Shown here: positions 1-8,409 of the stretch, piece after piece
Position numbering within the stretch: position 1 is the first letter of the stretch
Layout: every line of letters begins with the position of its first letter
Assembly (NCBI GenBank): GCA_001464575.1
Contig: LNFE01000180.1
Span: 1-32,137 of the forward strand
DNA: 32,137 bases
Direction of reading: 5' to 3'
Source: Acidobacteria bacterium Ga0077553
GTDB taxonomy: Bacteria > Acidobacteriota > Terriglobia > Bryobacterales > Bryobacteraceae
Program-made: the position numbers and the translations under genes
The notes under the pieces: generated by a model
The model's input: the letters and a program-made list of their open reading frames with translations, nothing else
The model's database searches: none
Told to the model about the DNA's origin: nothing

Positions 1-2451
1 CCGCACCGCCGCCCGGCGGGCATCTTCCACAACGATCGTGACTTCCCCATTGCGGGGTTCGATTGGGATACCCGAAAACCATCCGTCAGAGCCCAGTGTC
101 AGTCCACCGGGGAGTTGCCCCTCGGCGCGAAAGCGGTATGGAGGCACGCCGCCATCCGGCAGCGCGTGCGCCCGATAGAACGAACCCACGGTAGCCGTTG
201 GCAGAGGACAGTCGCCTAGAATCCGCAAAGGTTTCGGCGTGACAAACTGATCGCACTGCTGCGTGGCGACCAATCCATTACCATCCCGGACGGCAACCGT
301 AAACGTCGAGGTCCCAGGGAGCGTCGGCACGCCGCTGAGACGGCCATCCGAAGTCATGGTCAATCCGGCAGGTACTGCACCGCTAAGGGTCCACACGAAG
401 GGCGCCACCCCACCTTGAACACTCAAGTTCGCTTCGTAGGACTGTCCCAACTGCGCTGGCGGCAGCGGACAGGAGGATATGCTCAAAGGCGCCCGGCGCA
501 CACTCAGCGCGCACGGCTTTCCAACACTCAACCCTTCACGGTCCCTGGCGACCAGTTGAAACTGATAGGCCCCTGCCGCATTCGCGGCCCCCCGAAGCTC
601 CCCATCGGCACTCAGGGACAGTCCAGGAGGCAACGTTCCAACCGAACTCCAGTGGTAGGGAGCCACGCCTCCCGATGCCTGCAGATTCACACGGACTGCT
701 TGTCCGGTTTCGACCGGCGGCAATGGACACGCCGTCTCCAGGTTCAATCCAGGTGCGCCGACCGTGAGGTTACAGGTTAGCCGATGGCTACGGCCCGCCG
801 CGTCGGCGACTTCCAAAGCATATACGAATCGTCCGGTCGTGGCCGGAATCCCCGTCAATCGCCCGGCGTCTGAGAGCCGAACGCCCGGCGGCAGCGCGCC
901 CAGGGCGGTCCAGCGATAAGGCGACAGGCCTCCACCTGCTTGGACAAGCTCATCGTAGCCAACCCCTTGAGTGCCCCACTCGGAGGGACACGCCGCGAGC
1001 GTCAATTGGGAGAGCCGCGGGCGAATCGTCAACGTGCAACTCCGCGAGGCCGGCTCTATGTCCGAACGGGGATTTCCCGCTACGCGCAGCAGAAAGTTGA
1101 AGGACCCGGATACGATTGGCGAACCGGACAGCACCCCGTCTTCACTCAATTGCAGCCCGGCCACCGGGCTAACGCCATTTTCACCCCACGACCAAAGATA
1201 GGGACCTGGCGCCCCGGCAGCGCGGAGAACCTGCCGGTAACCAACGCCCTCGGTCGCCTCCGGCAAAGGACATGTACCGCTCAGGATCTGCAGCGTGGCG
1301 GGGAGCACCTCGAAGGTAAGGCGCTGCGCCACCGACTCCTCAACGCCATCGACGCGGCTCGTCACCCGTGCAGTGAACTGATACGTCCCCACAGCCGTCG
1401 GTACGCCGCTCAAAACGCCCGCGGGCGAAAGCGATAGACCGGGAAGACTTTGCCCAGGATCCGGCAACAAGCTCCATTGATACGCCGAGCCGCCCTCAGC
1501 CGTGAGAAGGGCCGAGTACGCCGAACCAATCCGCCCGGCCGGCAGCAGATTGCTTGAAGTAATGCTCAACCCCGGGCTCAATTGCCCGTCGCGAGCCCGA
1601 AACAGATAGCGGCCGATTACTGGTGAATTCAGACGGCGCCGCGACAGAGCCATGGATCCGCTATCGAGGAATGCCCCGACGATCAACGAGCCAGGCAACT
1701 GGAAACTGGTCCCCGGTTGTCCCGAACCGTTCGACCAACCCACGGCGGCGGGTACCCCGCCAAAGCCGCCCGTGCCACCCGACGCGTCTCCGGTCTCCCA
1801 TACGATCCGGGAGTAATTGAATTCGACATCGAAATTCCCGGAGCCAGTATCGGACCGGTCAATCAGAATGACCTGAAAGCTATTCAGCTTGTCGTCATAG
1901 CTTGAGAAGTATCCGACGTTGATGTAGTTGGCGCCAAAAGCGCGCCGGCCATTCACGGTATCCTCGCCAAAGGTGACGAGTTGCGACCGCGCCCCGCGGG
2001 TATCGACATCGGCAAAGAAAGGCGCGATGATTTCCGTCTGGGTGTTTTCAAGCCCGAACGGGGTAAACGTCGACAGCGACCGGTCGAAGGTGATGTTTCC
2101 GTTGTTGTTCACCCAGCAACCATTGCGCAGACGACCAAAGAAGTTAATGGGAAACGGCAGCGCGACGAACGGACCGGAGCCGTCATCGTTGCGGGGCACA
2201 CTTTGCGCCTTAAAGCCTGGCAAGTCTCGAATCGCTTGACCCGCGACCGGTTCCGGGAACAACAGACTTCCGGCCAGGACCGCGAGCAGCGGCAAAAGGA
2301 AACCGCTCGACTTCCGCTGGATTCTGACCGCTTCAGTCCGGTCTTGGTTGGCCGGCAGCGGATCGACCTCCACGGCCCGAGCGAGGGCCAGCAGACTTGG
2401 AGTGAACTCAACCTCGCTCCGCGAGAGCTCTTCCCGTCGTGACGTCAACAT
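1..2451 (-). CDS. NIDO-domain surface protein with tandem Ig-like (He_PIG) repeats, 3' end outside window
   Basis: The reading frame is open from an ATG at 2451 to the left edge (817 codons, no stop). The start overlaps the stop of the upstream propeller gene by one base (TAATG), so translation is probably coupled. Residues 1-48 are polar. A hydrophobic stretch at about 50-66 ends near VAGQA and is probably a signal peptide or anchor with a long n-region. A nidogen-type NIDO domain follows at about 80-265: it has FFADVDTR near 140 and, near 210-235, VEFNYSRIVWETGDASGG and a VGWSNG turn. From about residue 300 at least six putative-Ig repeats occur, each with a variant of LPPGLSLSADGELRG followed by a G-x-Y/F strand. 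The C-terminus is unseen, so a sorting tag or catalytic domain cannot be excluded. Exported adhesive or structural role is inference; the family does not fix a ligand. Confidence 0.85.
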   Translation of the reverse strand, partial: MLTSRREELSRSEVEFTPSLLALARAVEVDPLPANQDRTEAVRIQRKSSGFLLPLLAVLAGSLLFPEPVAGQAIRDLPGFKAQSVPRNDDGSGPFVALPFPINFFGRLRNGCWVNNNGNITFDRSLSTFTPFGLENTQTEIIAPFFADVDTRGARSQLVTFGEDTVNGRRAFGANYINVGYFSSYDDKLNSFQVILIDRSDTGSGNFDVEFNYSRIVWETGDASGGTGGFGGVPAAVGWSNGSGQPGTSFQLPGSLIVGAFLDSGSMALSRRRLNSPVIGRYLFRARDGQLSPGLSITSSNLLPAGRIGSAYSALLTAEGGSAYQWSLLPDPGQSLPGLSLSPAGVLSGVPTAVGTYQFTARVTSRVDGVEESVAQRLTFEVLPATLQILSGTCPLPEATEGVGYRQVLRAAGAPGPYLWSWGENGVSPVAGLQLSEDGVLSGSPIVSGSFNFLLRVAGNPRSDIEPASRSCTLTIRPRLSQLTLAACPSEWGTQGVGYDELVQAGGGLSPYRWTALGALPPGVRLSDAGRLTGIPATTGRFVYALEVADAAGRSHRLTCNLTVGAPGLNLETACPLPPVETGQAVRVNLQASGGVAPYHWSSVGTLPPGLSLSADGELRGAANAAGAYQFQLVARDREGLSVGKPCALSVRRAPLSISSCPLPPAQLGQSYEANLSVQGGVAPFVWTLSGAVPAGLTMTSDGRLSGVPTLPGTSTFTVAVRDGNGLVATQQCDQFVTPKPLRILGDCPLPTATVGSFYRAHALPDGGVPPYRFRAEGQLPGGLTLGSDGWFSGIPIEPRNGEVTIVVEDARRAAVR

Positions 2452-3359
2452 TACTGAACCTCCGAAACCGAAGCGGGCAAGATCGAAAAGGCTACTTCGC
2501 CCCGCCCGAAGTCGAGATAATGCGAAACCTGCTTCAGGGAATCGTGCAGCCGGACCATGCCCTGCCCGGCAGCCCAAACCCCGGTTGGCGCACAGTCGCA
2601 GCGCACGATGGAGGCGGTCTCTCCCCGGTCATCCCAGCGGCGTATCTCGCCAGACCGGTGGACCGTCATCAAAAATCCGCCCGCCCACAAAAGCCCTACC
2701 GCTCCATCTGGCGCCTCGACCTCAATCGAGCTGGCCGTGCGCGTATCCTTGACTATCATCTTCCCGGCGGAATTGATTACCGCGAATCGAGCTCCCCCAG
2801 GAGCAAATGCAGCCCGGAACCCCACGCCCGCGGTGACCGGGACCAATGCGTCATCCTCGCCCCAGAGAACCGCACGATCCTCTTGGCTTAGCAGCGCCTG
2901 GCCAGCGTCATCGGCCAAGCTGAGAGCGCGCAACCCACCCGTCGAGCGGATCTCCCGCGTTTGAGTGCCATTTTCGGCCCGGTAGATCCCGCATCGATCA
3001 GCCACCTCGTCACACGCCAACCAAGCCGAGCCCGCCGCGTTCCAAACCGGCGACACCCAGTCCCTTTCTCCCAGCTCAAGGACCCGGCTTACCGTAAGGT
3101 CCTGATTCCATTCGAGGAGTTGCCAGCCGGTCCCAGACCGCACCAGCGCTCGCGCACCAGCCGGCCACACAGCCTCGACAGGGCGATCCCAGACCCGACG
3201 ACCCAGACTCAGCCGCCCCGCGACACCCTCCACGGAGACCAGATAACCCTCCACCGGATGCACCGCTACCTCGACCGCGGCCGGCGACGAGACCCGGGGC
3301 GTCCCCGCCCAACAGGCGAGACCCCCAACTAGAAGTATGACGGCAGAGCAATGGCGCAT
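2451..3359 (-). CDS. Exported beta-propeller (WD40-like) protein
   Basis: This is a 302-residue protein. I chose the ATG at 3359 because a GGAGG lies seven bases upstream and the protein then begins MRHCSAVILLVGGLACWAG, a good signal peptide. A GTG at 3431 would add 24 residues before it and has no such support. The hydrophobic core ends at a Cys (GLAC), but -3 is Gly rather than Leu, so lipoprotein processing is doubtful. The mature part is a run of short beta-strand repeats with W/G/D spacing (AVHPVEGYLVSVEG, SPVWNAAGSAWLACD, AAFAPGGARFAVINS, GEIRRWDDRGE) typical of WD40/PD40 propellers. There is no catalytic motif. It is the first gene of a two-gene unit with the NIDO/Ig protein, so the two may act together at the cell surface. 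This is inference from the overlap only. Confidence 0.7.
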   Translation of the reverse strand: MRHCSAVILLVGGLACWAGTPRVSSPAAVEVAVHPVEGYLVSVEGVAGRLSLGRRVWDRPVEAVWPAGARALVRSGTGWQLLEWNQDLTVSRVLELGERDWVSPVWNAAGSAWLACDEVADRCGIYRAENGTQTREIRSTGGLRALSLADDAGQALLSQEDRAVLWGEDDALVPVTAGVGFRAAFAPGGARFAVINSAGKMIVKDTRTASSIEVEAPDGAVGLLWAGGFLMTVHRSGEIRRWDDRGETASIVRCDCAPTGVWAAGQGMVRLHDSLKQVSHYLDFGRGEVAFSILPASVSEVQ

Positions 3360-3366
3360 GGATGAT

Positions 3367-3371
3367 CCTCC
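3367..3371 (-). promoter_or_regulatory. Shine-Dalgarno fixing the 3359 start
   Basis: GGAGG on the minus strand with seven bases before the ATG at 3359. It is the strongest ribosome-binding site near this gene and decides the start against the upstream GTG at 3431. Confidence 0.7.
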
Positions 3372-3498
3372 GGGGACACTTGGCCCTAAGGGTGAATCGA
3401 CCAACCAGGCGAGAAACTTTACCCTTCTCACGAGGGAGTCGCGCGGATGATAAATTAAAGAAGGCGTAACCTCTACCGGGCTCTGTGCGCCCTCTTCG

Positions 3499-4845
3499 GT
3501 GAGGCAGTCCGTCTTTATTCATCCTGCATCGAAGGCCTTGGTAAAAAAATATGTCGGCGATTCTGAACCCTTAGCACCCGCTGTTCCTCCCGAATCTCCC
3601 GCTGGAGGCAAATGGAAACCTTTTCTGATCCTCGCGTTGGTCGCTGGGGCGGCTTGGGCGGGGTACGAATTCGGGTACAAGCCGCTCGAAGCCCAGAAAG
3701 CGCAGTCGGTTGCCGTGGTGATTCCCACCGCTCAGGTGAAAAGGGGAACGCTCGAAAAACGCAGTCGCATTTCCGGCACTACCGCCGCGAAGAACTTCTC
3801 TACGATCACCGCCCCAAAGATTCAAGGACCTGAGGGCAATCGGCCGATGGTGCTTCTGAGCATGGTCGAATCGGGCGCCGTGGTGAAGCAGGGCCAAGTG
3901 ATCGCCCGGATTGACGGCCAGAGCCTTCAGGATCATATCGACGATGTGCAGGACACCGTTGAAGCGGCGATTGCCGATGTCCGGAAGCGGAAAGCTGAAC
4001 TGGAAATCGACTGGAAGAATCTTGAGCAGACGGTTCTGGTGGCCAAAGCTGACTTGGACAAGGCGCGCCTGGAGGCATCGGCGGCCGAAGTCCGCACGGA
4101 AGTCGAACGCCAACTTTTACAGCTCTCATTTGAAGAGGCGCAAGCGCGCTACAAGCAACTCCAGTCTGACTTCGAAAACACGAAGAAGCTGCAAGCCGCA
4201 GACTTGGCGATCCTGAACTTCACCCTCGAACGCCACAAGCGCCACCTCGGCCGGCATGCCGCCGACGTGAAGCGTTTTGTCATCACGGCTCCGATGGATG
4301 GCCTTGCGGTGCTGCAGTCCGTTTGGGGTGGAAGTTCCATGCGCACCATTGAACAGGGTGACCAGATTACCCCGGGCCAGCCGTTCATGAAGGTCGTGAA
4401 TCCGAGCAGCATGATGCTAGACGCCAAGATCAATCAAGCCGAGAGCGACGATTTCCGGCTGGGCCAATCGGCCGAGGTTCGCCTGGATGCCTTCCCGGGT
4501 ATGGTGATGAAAGCGAAGGTATTTAGTATCGGTGCGATCGCAACCAGTTCTTCTCGCCAGAGCCCGTTTATCCGCAGCATCCCGCTGAAACTTGCCGTCG
4601 ACGGTTCCGACCCGCGGCTGATCCCGGATTTGTCCGGTTCGGCGGATGTGGTTCTCGATAAGGTGGAAAACACCCTCATCGTTCCGAAGCAAGCTGTCTA
4701 TGCCCAAGACGGCAAGATGTTCGTTGACGTGAAATCGACACAGGGATTCACCGCGCGGGAAGTGCAGGTAGGCATGAGCAACGATACTCACGCCTCCATT
4801 CTGAGTGGGCTTAAGGAAGCGGAAGAGATTCGCCTCAGCCGCTAA
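3499..4845 (+). CDS. HlyD/RND-type membrane fusion (periplasmic adaptor) protein
   Basis: A 448-residue adaptor of the kind that links an inner-membrane exporter (ABC, MacB-like or RND) to an outer-membrane channel. One transmembrane segment lies at about 41-58 after a short cytoplasmic tail. A lipoyl/barrel-sandwich half follows around 75-140 (TAQVKRGTLEKRSRISGT; GAVVKQGQVIARIDG), then a long charged coiled coil at about 140-255, the returning half (FVITAPMDGLAVLQSVWGG) and a beta-barrel domain (FRLGQSAEVRLDAFPGMVMKAKV). Length is normal. The GTG at 3499 has no good ribosome-binding site. A TTG at 3538 preceded by GAAGG is a possible alternative and would keep the membrane segment. No transporter or TolC gene is adjacent, so its partners must be encoded elsewhere. 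Confidence 0.85.
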   Translation: MRQSVFIHPASKALVKKYVGDSEPLAPAVPPESPAGGKWKPFLILALVAGAAWAGYEFGYKPLEAQKAQSVAVVIPTAQVKRGTLEKRSRISGTTAAKNFSTITAPKIQGPEGNRPMVLLSMVESGAVVKQGQVIARIDGQSLQDHIDDVQDTVEAAIADVRKRKAELEIDWKNLEQTVLVAKADLDKARLEASAAEVRTEVERQLLQLSFEEAQARYKQLQSDFENTKKLQAADLAILNFTLERHKRHLGRHAADVKRFVITAPMDGLAVLQSVWGGSSMRTIEQGDQITPGQPFMKVVNPSSMMLDAKINQAESDDFRLGQSAEVRLDAFPGMVMKAKVFSIGAIATSSSRQSPFIRSIPLKLAVDGSDPRLIPDLSGSADVVLDKVENTLIVPKQAVYAQDGKMFVDVKSTQGFTAREVQVGMSNDTHASILSGLKEAEEIRLSR

Positions 4846-4865
4846 CCCGTTGGATCAGGCCGGAT

Positions 4866-4893
4866 GGTTCTGAGCGCTTACTCGCTCGGAACC
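4866..4893. terminator. Hairpin between convergent genes, possible bidirectional terminator
   Basis: An 11-bp stem (4866-4876 with 4883-4893, one G-T pair on one strand) closes a 6-nt loop just after the adaptor gene and across the stop codon of the convergent DksA-like gene. No T-tract follows on either strand, so it is not a textbook intrinsic terminator. It could instead slow polymerase or protect 3' ends. Confidence 0.4.
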
Positions 4894-5264
4894 AGCTCCT
4901 GTGACCTCTCGTCCAGGTTCTCCTGCTGCTTTTCTACCTCGATCCGTTCCTGGCACTTAACACAATAGTTGGCCCAGGGAATCACCTGCAACCGCGCGGG
5001 GGATATGGGTTCGTCGCATTCGGCGCAGATGCCATAACTTTCGTCGTCTATGCGAACCAGGGCCGCTCGCACTTCGCGAAGATCCAGGGCTGTTTGATGC
5101 AGTAGACCACTCTGGAACTCACGGTCCACCAGTTGCAGGCGAGCATCGAACTCATCCGGCGATACCTGAACCTCCAGGTCATCGCGGCGAGCCAGCCGAT
5201 TTTGCAGTTCCGTCTGCTTGGCGAGCAGCATCTCGTGGAACTTTTTTCTGTCAGATTGATTCAT
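4878..5264 (-). CDS. DksA/TraR-family C4 zinc-finger protein
   Basis: A 128-residue protein starting at the ATG at 5264 (MNQSDRKKF). A GTG at 5321 would add 19 residues and overlap the preceding gene; it is less likely because the family core begins at the ATG. Residues 5-75 form a helical, coiled-coil hairpin (KKFHEMLLAKQTELQNRL...DLREVRAALVRIDD). A C4 zinc finger follows with Cys80, Cys83, Cys101 and Cys104 (CAEC...CVKC). Members bind the RNA polymerase secondary channel and, in proteobacterial DksA, modulate the stringent response. The acidic residues at the hairpin tip that DksA uses are not clearly identifiable here, so a more general regulator is possible. A TACAAT -10-like box lies 18 bp upstream of the ATG. 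Confidence 0.85.
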   Translation of the reverse strand: MNQSDRKKFHEMLLAKQTELQNRLARRDDLEVQVSPDEFDARLQLVDREFQSGLLHQTALDLREVRAALVRIDDESYGICAECDEPISPARLQVIPWANYCVKCQERIEVEKQQENLDERSQELVPSE

Positions 5265-5282
5265 TGAAAAAGGTACATCCCC

Positions 5283-5288
5283 ATTGTA
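5283..5288 (-). promoter_or_regulatory. Possible -10 box of the DksA-like gene
   Basis: TACAAT on the minus strand 18 bp before the ATG at 5264. It would give a leader of about 11 nt. No convincing -35 element is visible, and the site lies beyond the stop of the upstream gene at 5312. Confidence 0.35.
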
Positions 5289-5311
5289 CGGCGAAATGGA
5301 GTCCCTGCCGG

Positions 5312-6767
5312 TTACCGCCACCGGCCTTCAAGCGGCGCTGGGGGGTCCGCTATGGATTGGAACATCCCCACGCGAACGGTGTCAGTTCCCTTCATGGTCA
5401 AGAGCGGCATTAAACCCTGGGCGATCATCCGTTCGGCGGCCTGCAGGGTCAGCAGAACCTCCGCGCACGGCTTCACTTCGGGACTCCCATATTCGACGAA
5501 GGAATGCAGTGGCAGATTCTCTATATTTTGGAACTGCCCGGGTCGCATATCCCACCGATTGACGGTAAACGCGTGCGCCGTCAATTGCACGCAGGCGTAC
5601 ATAGGATTGGCCCACAAATAGCCAGCGTGGACCGACGTCCGGTTCGGCATCTCTTCAAAGGCGAACCGTTCGGCCGGGTTCGACAATTTTCCGTACGGCA
5701 GCCGGACCAGAAACCGCGGCAGCGCCAAGCCAATTCGGCGCGCCTCCGGCAACTGGCGGATCTCGTTCCAGATCGCATTCCCTTCTTCCCAATCTTCGGT
5801 ATGCCGCAGATCCTCAGGATTCTTGACCCCCAGGATCGACGGATCCGCCCCGGAAAGCAAAGGCGCTCCCGCCTGATCGGCGATCATGGCCAGCCTCCGC
5901 GCCCAGCAGTGCCCAGGGCTCCCCTTTCACGGGTTGCGATACGAGAAGCCGGAAGAGCCCGGTCGTGCGTAGGTCGCTTGCCGTTGCCAGGTCGGCAAAC
6001 AGCTCCGCCTTGCTCACGTCAAAAATATACAGCTGTAACTGCGAATCGGTCTCCGTATTCCGGACCAACCAATCGAGCGCCCGCCACGAACTCTCGAGCG
6101 CCTGAAACTGTGGCTGATGCAGGAGCGCCCGCATCTGGCCCGCGATCGTCTCATCGAGCTCCGCCAGCAGCTGCTTTTGCTGCGGGTCGTTGGTCTTCTC
6201 CAAATGGGGCGCCACCAGATCGTGGACGTAGGCCAGTAACGCATCGGCGGGCTTCCGTTTCGCTGAAGCCTGTGCCGCCGGCTCGCCGCCCTCAACAATT
6301 GCATCGAGCAGGCTGCCCGTAACGATATCCGCTCCCGCCCGTGCGGCTGGGGGCTCGGGAGCCCGCGCCAGTCCGCCCAGAATCTCATCCGTCGTTGCCT
6401 TCAAGGTGGCCGGGTTTTCGAGCCGTTTCCGCATCTGCTTCAACGCCCGGAACAGGGGCTGGGTATCCAACACGCGATCCGGGTGAAAATCGTCCAACTC
6501 GCTGATCGCAATGTCCGCCGTGGCGCCTTCCGCGCCCAGCGGAAGCCGCAACTGAATCTGCAAACTCCGCATGACGGCATCGATCTCATCCCGGTCGACG
6601 GCCATGGGACGGCGCCCGGCCAATGGTTCCACGATTCCGCGGCTCGTCCGCCCGGAGAAGTCGCCCAGAATTAGCACATGAAAGGGCGAGTCGGGCTCCG
6701 GCCGCGCCGTGGTGCGCCGCTGCGGGTCGACATCAAGAAACACTGCTGCCAACGGATTATTTGCCAT
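5312..6767 (-). pseudogene. Fused TssB-TssC type VI sheath gene, frameshifted
   Basis: Two overlapping frames together make one sheath protein. The first (start 6767) has a TssB-like N-terminus (FHVLILGDFSGR, then ELDDFHPDRVLDTQPLFRAL at about 90-110). A linker rich in Ala and Pro leads into the TssC N-terminal part (ESSWRALDWLVRNTETDS; YIFDVSKAELFADL). It loses homology after PWALLGA near 5895. TssC sequence resumes in the next frame as RLAMIADQAGAPLLSG and continues to a normal-looking end (FQSIADPPAPLEGRWR) at 5312. The usual dozen or so residues between those blocks, which contain a conserved Asp-x-x-Leu-Leu, are missing. The break is therefore a deletion of about 40-47 bp with length 3n+2, not a one-base slip. 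No other type VI gene is in the window. Decay is likely. An assembly error would have to remove tens of bases. Confidence 0.75.
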
Positions 6768-6777
6768 TTCGCTCCCG

Positions 6778-6783
6778 ATTATA
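6778..6783 (-). promoter_or_regulatory. Perfect -10 hexamer before the sheath gene
   Basis: TATAAT on the minus strand ending 10 bp before the ATG at 6767. A GGGAG lies between the box and the ATG. The expected transcription start is only about three or four bases before the ATG. No good -35 is seen. Confidence 0.45.
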
Positions 6784-6876
6784 CACGGGGGAGGTGTAAC
6801 ATGAGCCGATAACCGTTTCCCGTGATGGAATTTTCTTTCTATTCCCGCGCGAGGTTAGGTAAGGATTTGTAATTGA

Positions 6877-8409
6877 ATGACAACCGACCCGATTCGCAAC
6901 CCCTTCGCCACTCTTGATCCGGCTGACATTGAGCGCCTCCGCAAAGTTTTTGAGCGCCATAACTATACTGAAAAGGCTGTCCAGGAGGTCTTGCCCAAGT
7001 GTTTGGATGGTTTTGCCAATAGCGAAGGCGCGGGCCCCGTGGTGCAACGGGCTCTCCGGGAAAACACGCCCCTGAACACCTTGGTTCGACTGTGCCTGGT
7101 GGGTTTGTCCGAGGAGGAGGCGGTTGTTCGGGAGGTCCTTGGGGAGTCCCTGCTCTCGGATCTTCTCGCGGGAGGACTTTTTGAACGGACAGCGAAGGGC
7201 ATCCGTTGCCCGTTCATTATCTATCCGGTCCGAGGCTTTTACATTGTCTACGACCATCTCAGCGCGAAACACTCCGAGATCTCCAAGTTCATGGTGATGG
7301 GCGTCGGCACCAGTTCGCTCGCTCCGGCCAATGCGGCGCCCCGCCGGCACTACCGGCGAGCTCTCGATATGGGCTGTGGCGGTGGCTTCCAGTCGTTTCA
7401 ACTGGCCGGGCATTGCGACGAAGTGGTGGGCCTCGACATCAATCCGCGCGCGTTGAGTATGGCGCGCTTCGCGGCCGTGCTCAACCGCATGGACAACATC
7501 GATTTCCGGATGTCTGACTTCTTCTCGGCGGTCGAAGGGGAAAAGTTCGACCTGATCGTCTCGAATCCCCCGTTCGTTATCTCGCCAGAGTCGGAGTATC
7601 ATTACCGGGACGGTGGCCTAGGCGCGGACCGAGTTGCGGAAACGGTGATTCGGAACGTTGGCAACTATCTCGAAGAGGGCGGCGTCGCCGTCATCATCTG
7701 CGAGTGGGCCTCGCTCAAGGAGAACAACGCCATCGACCGCTTGAGGCAGTGGGTGGACGGCAGTGGCTGCGACCTTTGGTTATCCACTTCGAAGCAGGCG
7801 GATCTGGTGGCCTATGCCATGTCCTGGATCCGTTCTTACCAACAACATCTCACCGCGGAAGAGTACGCCAAAACCTATGACCGTTGGCTCGACTATTACG
7901 AGAAGCTCGGGATGGATGGCGTGCAAACCGGCTTGATCGCCATGCGGAAGCGAGACGGCCAGAACTGGTTCTTCGCCGACGATGCGCCGTCGGTCATCCG
8001 CGGCCGCTGGGGCGAAACGCTCCTGCAACTCCTCGACATCCATACCTTACTCAACACCGCTTCGATTGACGAGATTCTGGACCAGCCGTATCAACTGTCC
8101 AGCGCCGCGCGCATGCGCCACATCTACCAACAGGCGGGTACACGCTGGGCGTCGGCAGAAGCGGAAATCTTCCTTGAAGACCCACTGCCCTACAGCGGCC
8201 GCGTGGATCAGTACACCGCCGGACTCCTGTCCCGCTGCGACGGGACAGCACCACTGCGCCAACTCGTGGCCGGCATGGGCGAAGCGGTCGGCGTTAGCTT
8301 CCCCGAGATCGTCGAAGCCGCCATGCCGATTCTTCAGGGCCTCATGCAGCGCGGCTACCTGATCCCGGTTTCGCTCCTGCCGCCCAGCCAGGACGCGACG
8401 CCAGAGTGA
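6877..8409 (+). CDS. Three-part class I SAM methyltransferase with NPPF motif
   Basis: A 510-residue protein. Residues 1-150 are a mostly helical N-terminal domain. The SAM-binding fold runs from about 160 to 330, with DMGCGGGFQSFQLA (164-177), the acidic loop VVGLDINP (Asp187) and the catalytic VSNPPF (230-233). The C-terminal 170 residues end in a winged-helix-like segment (DQYTAGLLSRCDGTAPLRQLV). NPPF is the signature of enzymes that methylate planar nitrogens, such as PrmC on release-factor glutamine or RsmC-like and adenine methyltransferases. The size and flanking domains resemble large methyltransferases common in Actinobacteria (DUF7059-like; from memory) rather than PrmC. Substrate is unknown. 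An AAGGA lies about 11 bp upstream of the ATG. The gene overlaps the next by 4 bp. Confidence 0.85.
   Translation: MTTDPIRNPFATLDPADIERLRKVFERHNYTEKAVQEVLPKCLDGFANSEGAGPVVQRALRENTPLNTLVRLCLVGLSEEEAVVREVLGESLLSDLLAGGLFERTAKGIRCPFIIYPVRGFYIVYDHLSAKHSEISKFMVMGVGTSSLAPANAAPRRHYRRALDMGCGGGFQSFQLAGHCDEVVGLDINPRALSMARFAAVLNRMDNIDFRMSDFFSAVEGEKFDLIVSNPPFVISPESEYHYRDGGLGADRVAETVIRNVGNYLEEGGVAVIICEWASLKENNAIDRLRQWVDGSGCDLWLSTSKQADLVAYAMSWIRSYQQHLTAEEYAKTYDRWLDYYEKLGMDGVQTGLIAMRKRDGQNWFFADDAPSVIRGRWGETLLQLLDIHTLLNTASIDEILDQPYQLSSAARMRHIYQQAGTRWASAEAEIFLEDPLPYSGRVDQYTAGLLSRCDGTAPLRQLVAGMGEAVGVSFPEIVEAAMPILQGLMQRGYLIPVSLLPPSQDATPE

Noticed and set aside
1..2400. DNA-level tandem repeats in the Ig region
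   Set aside because: The protein repeats are clear, but the DNA copies have diverged too far to count as a repeat element or recombination hot spot.
5312..6767. Programmed ribosomal frameshift joining TssB-TssC parts
   Set aside because: There is no slippery heptamer at the junction, and a dozen conserved residues are missing as well as the frame, so a deletion explains it better.
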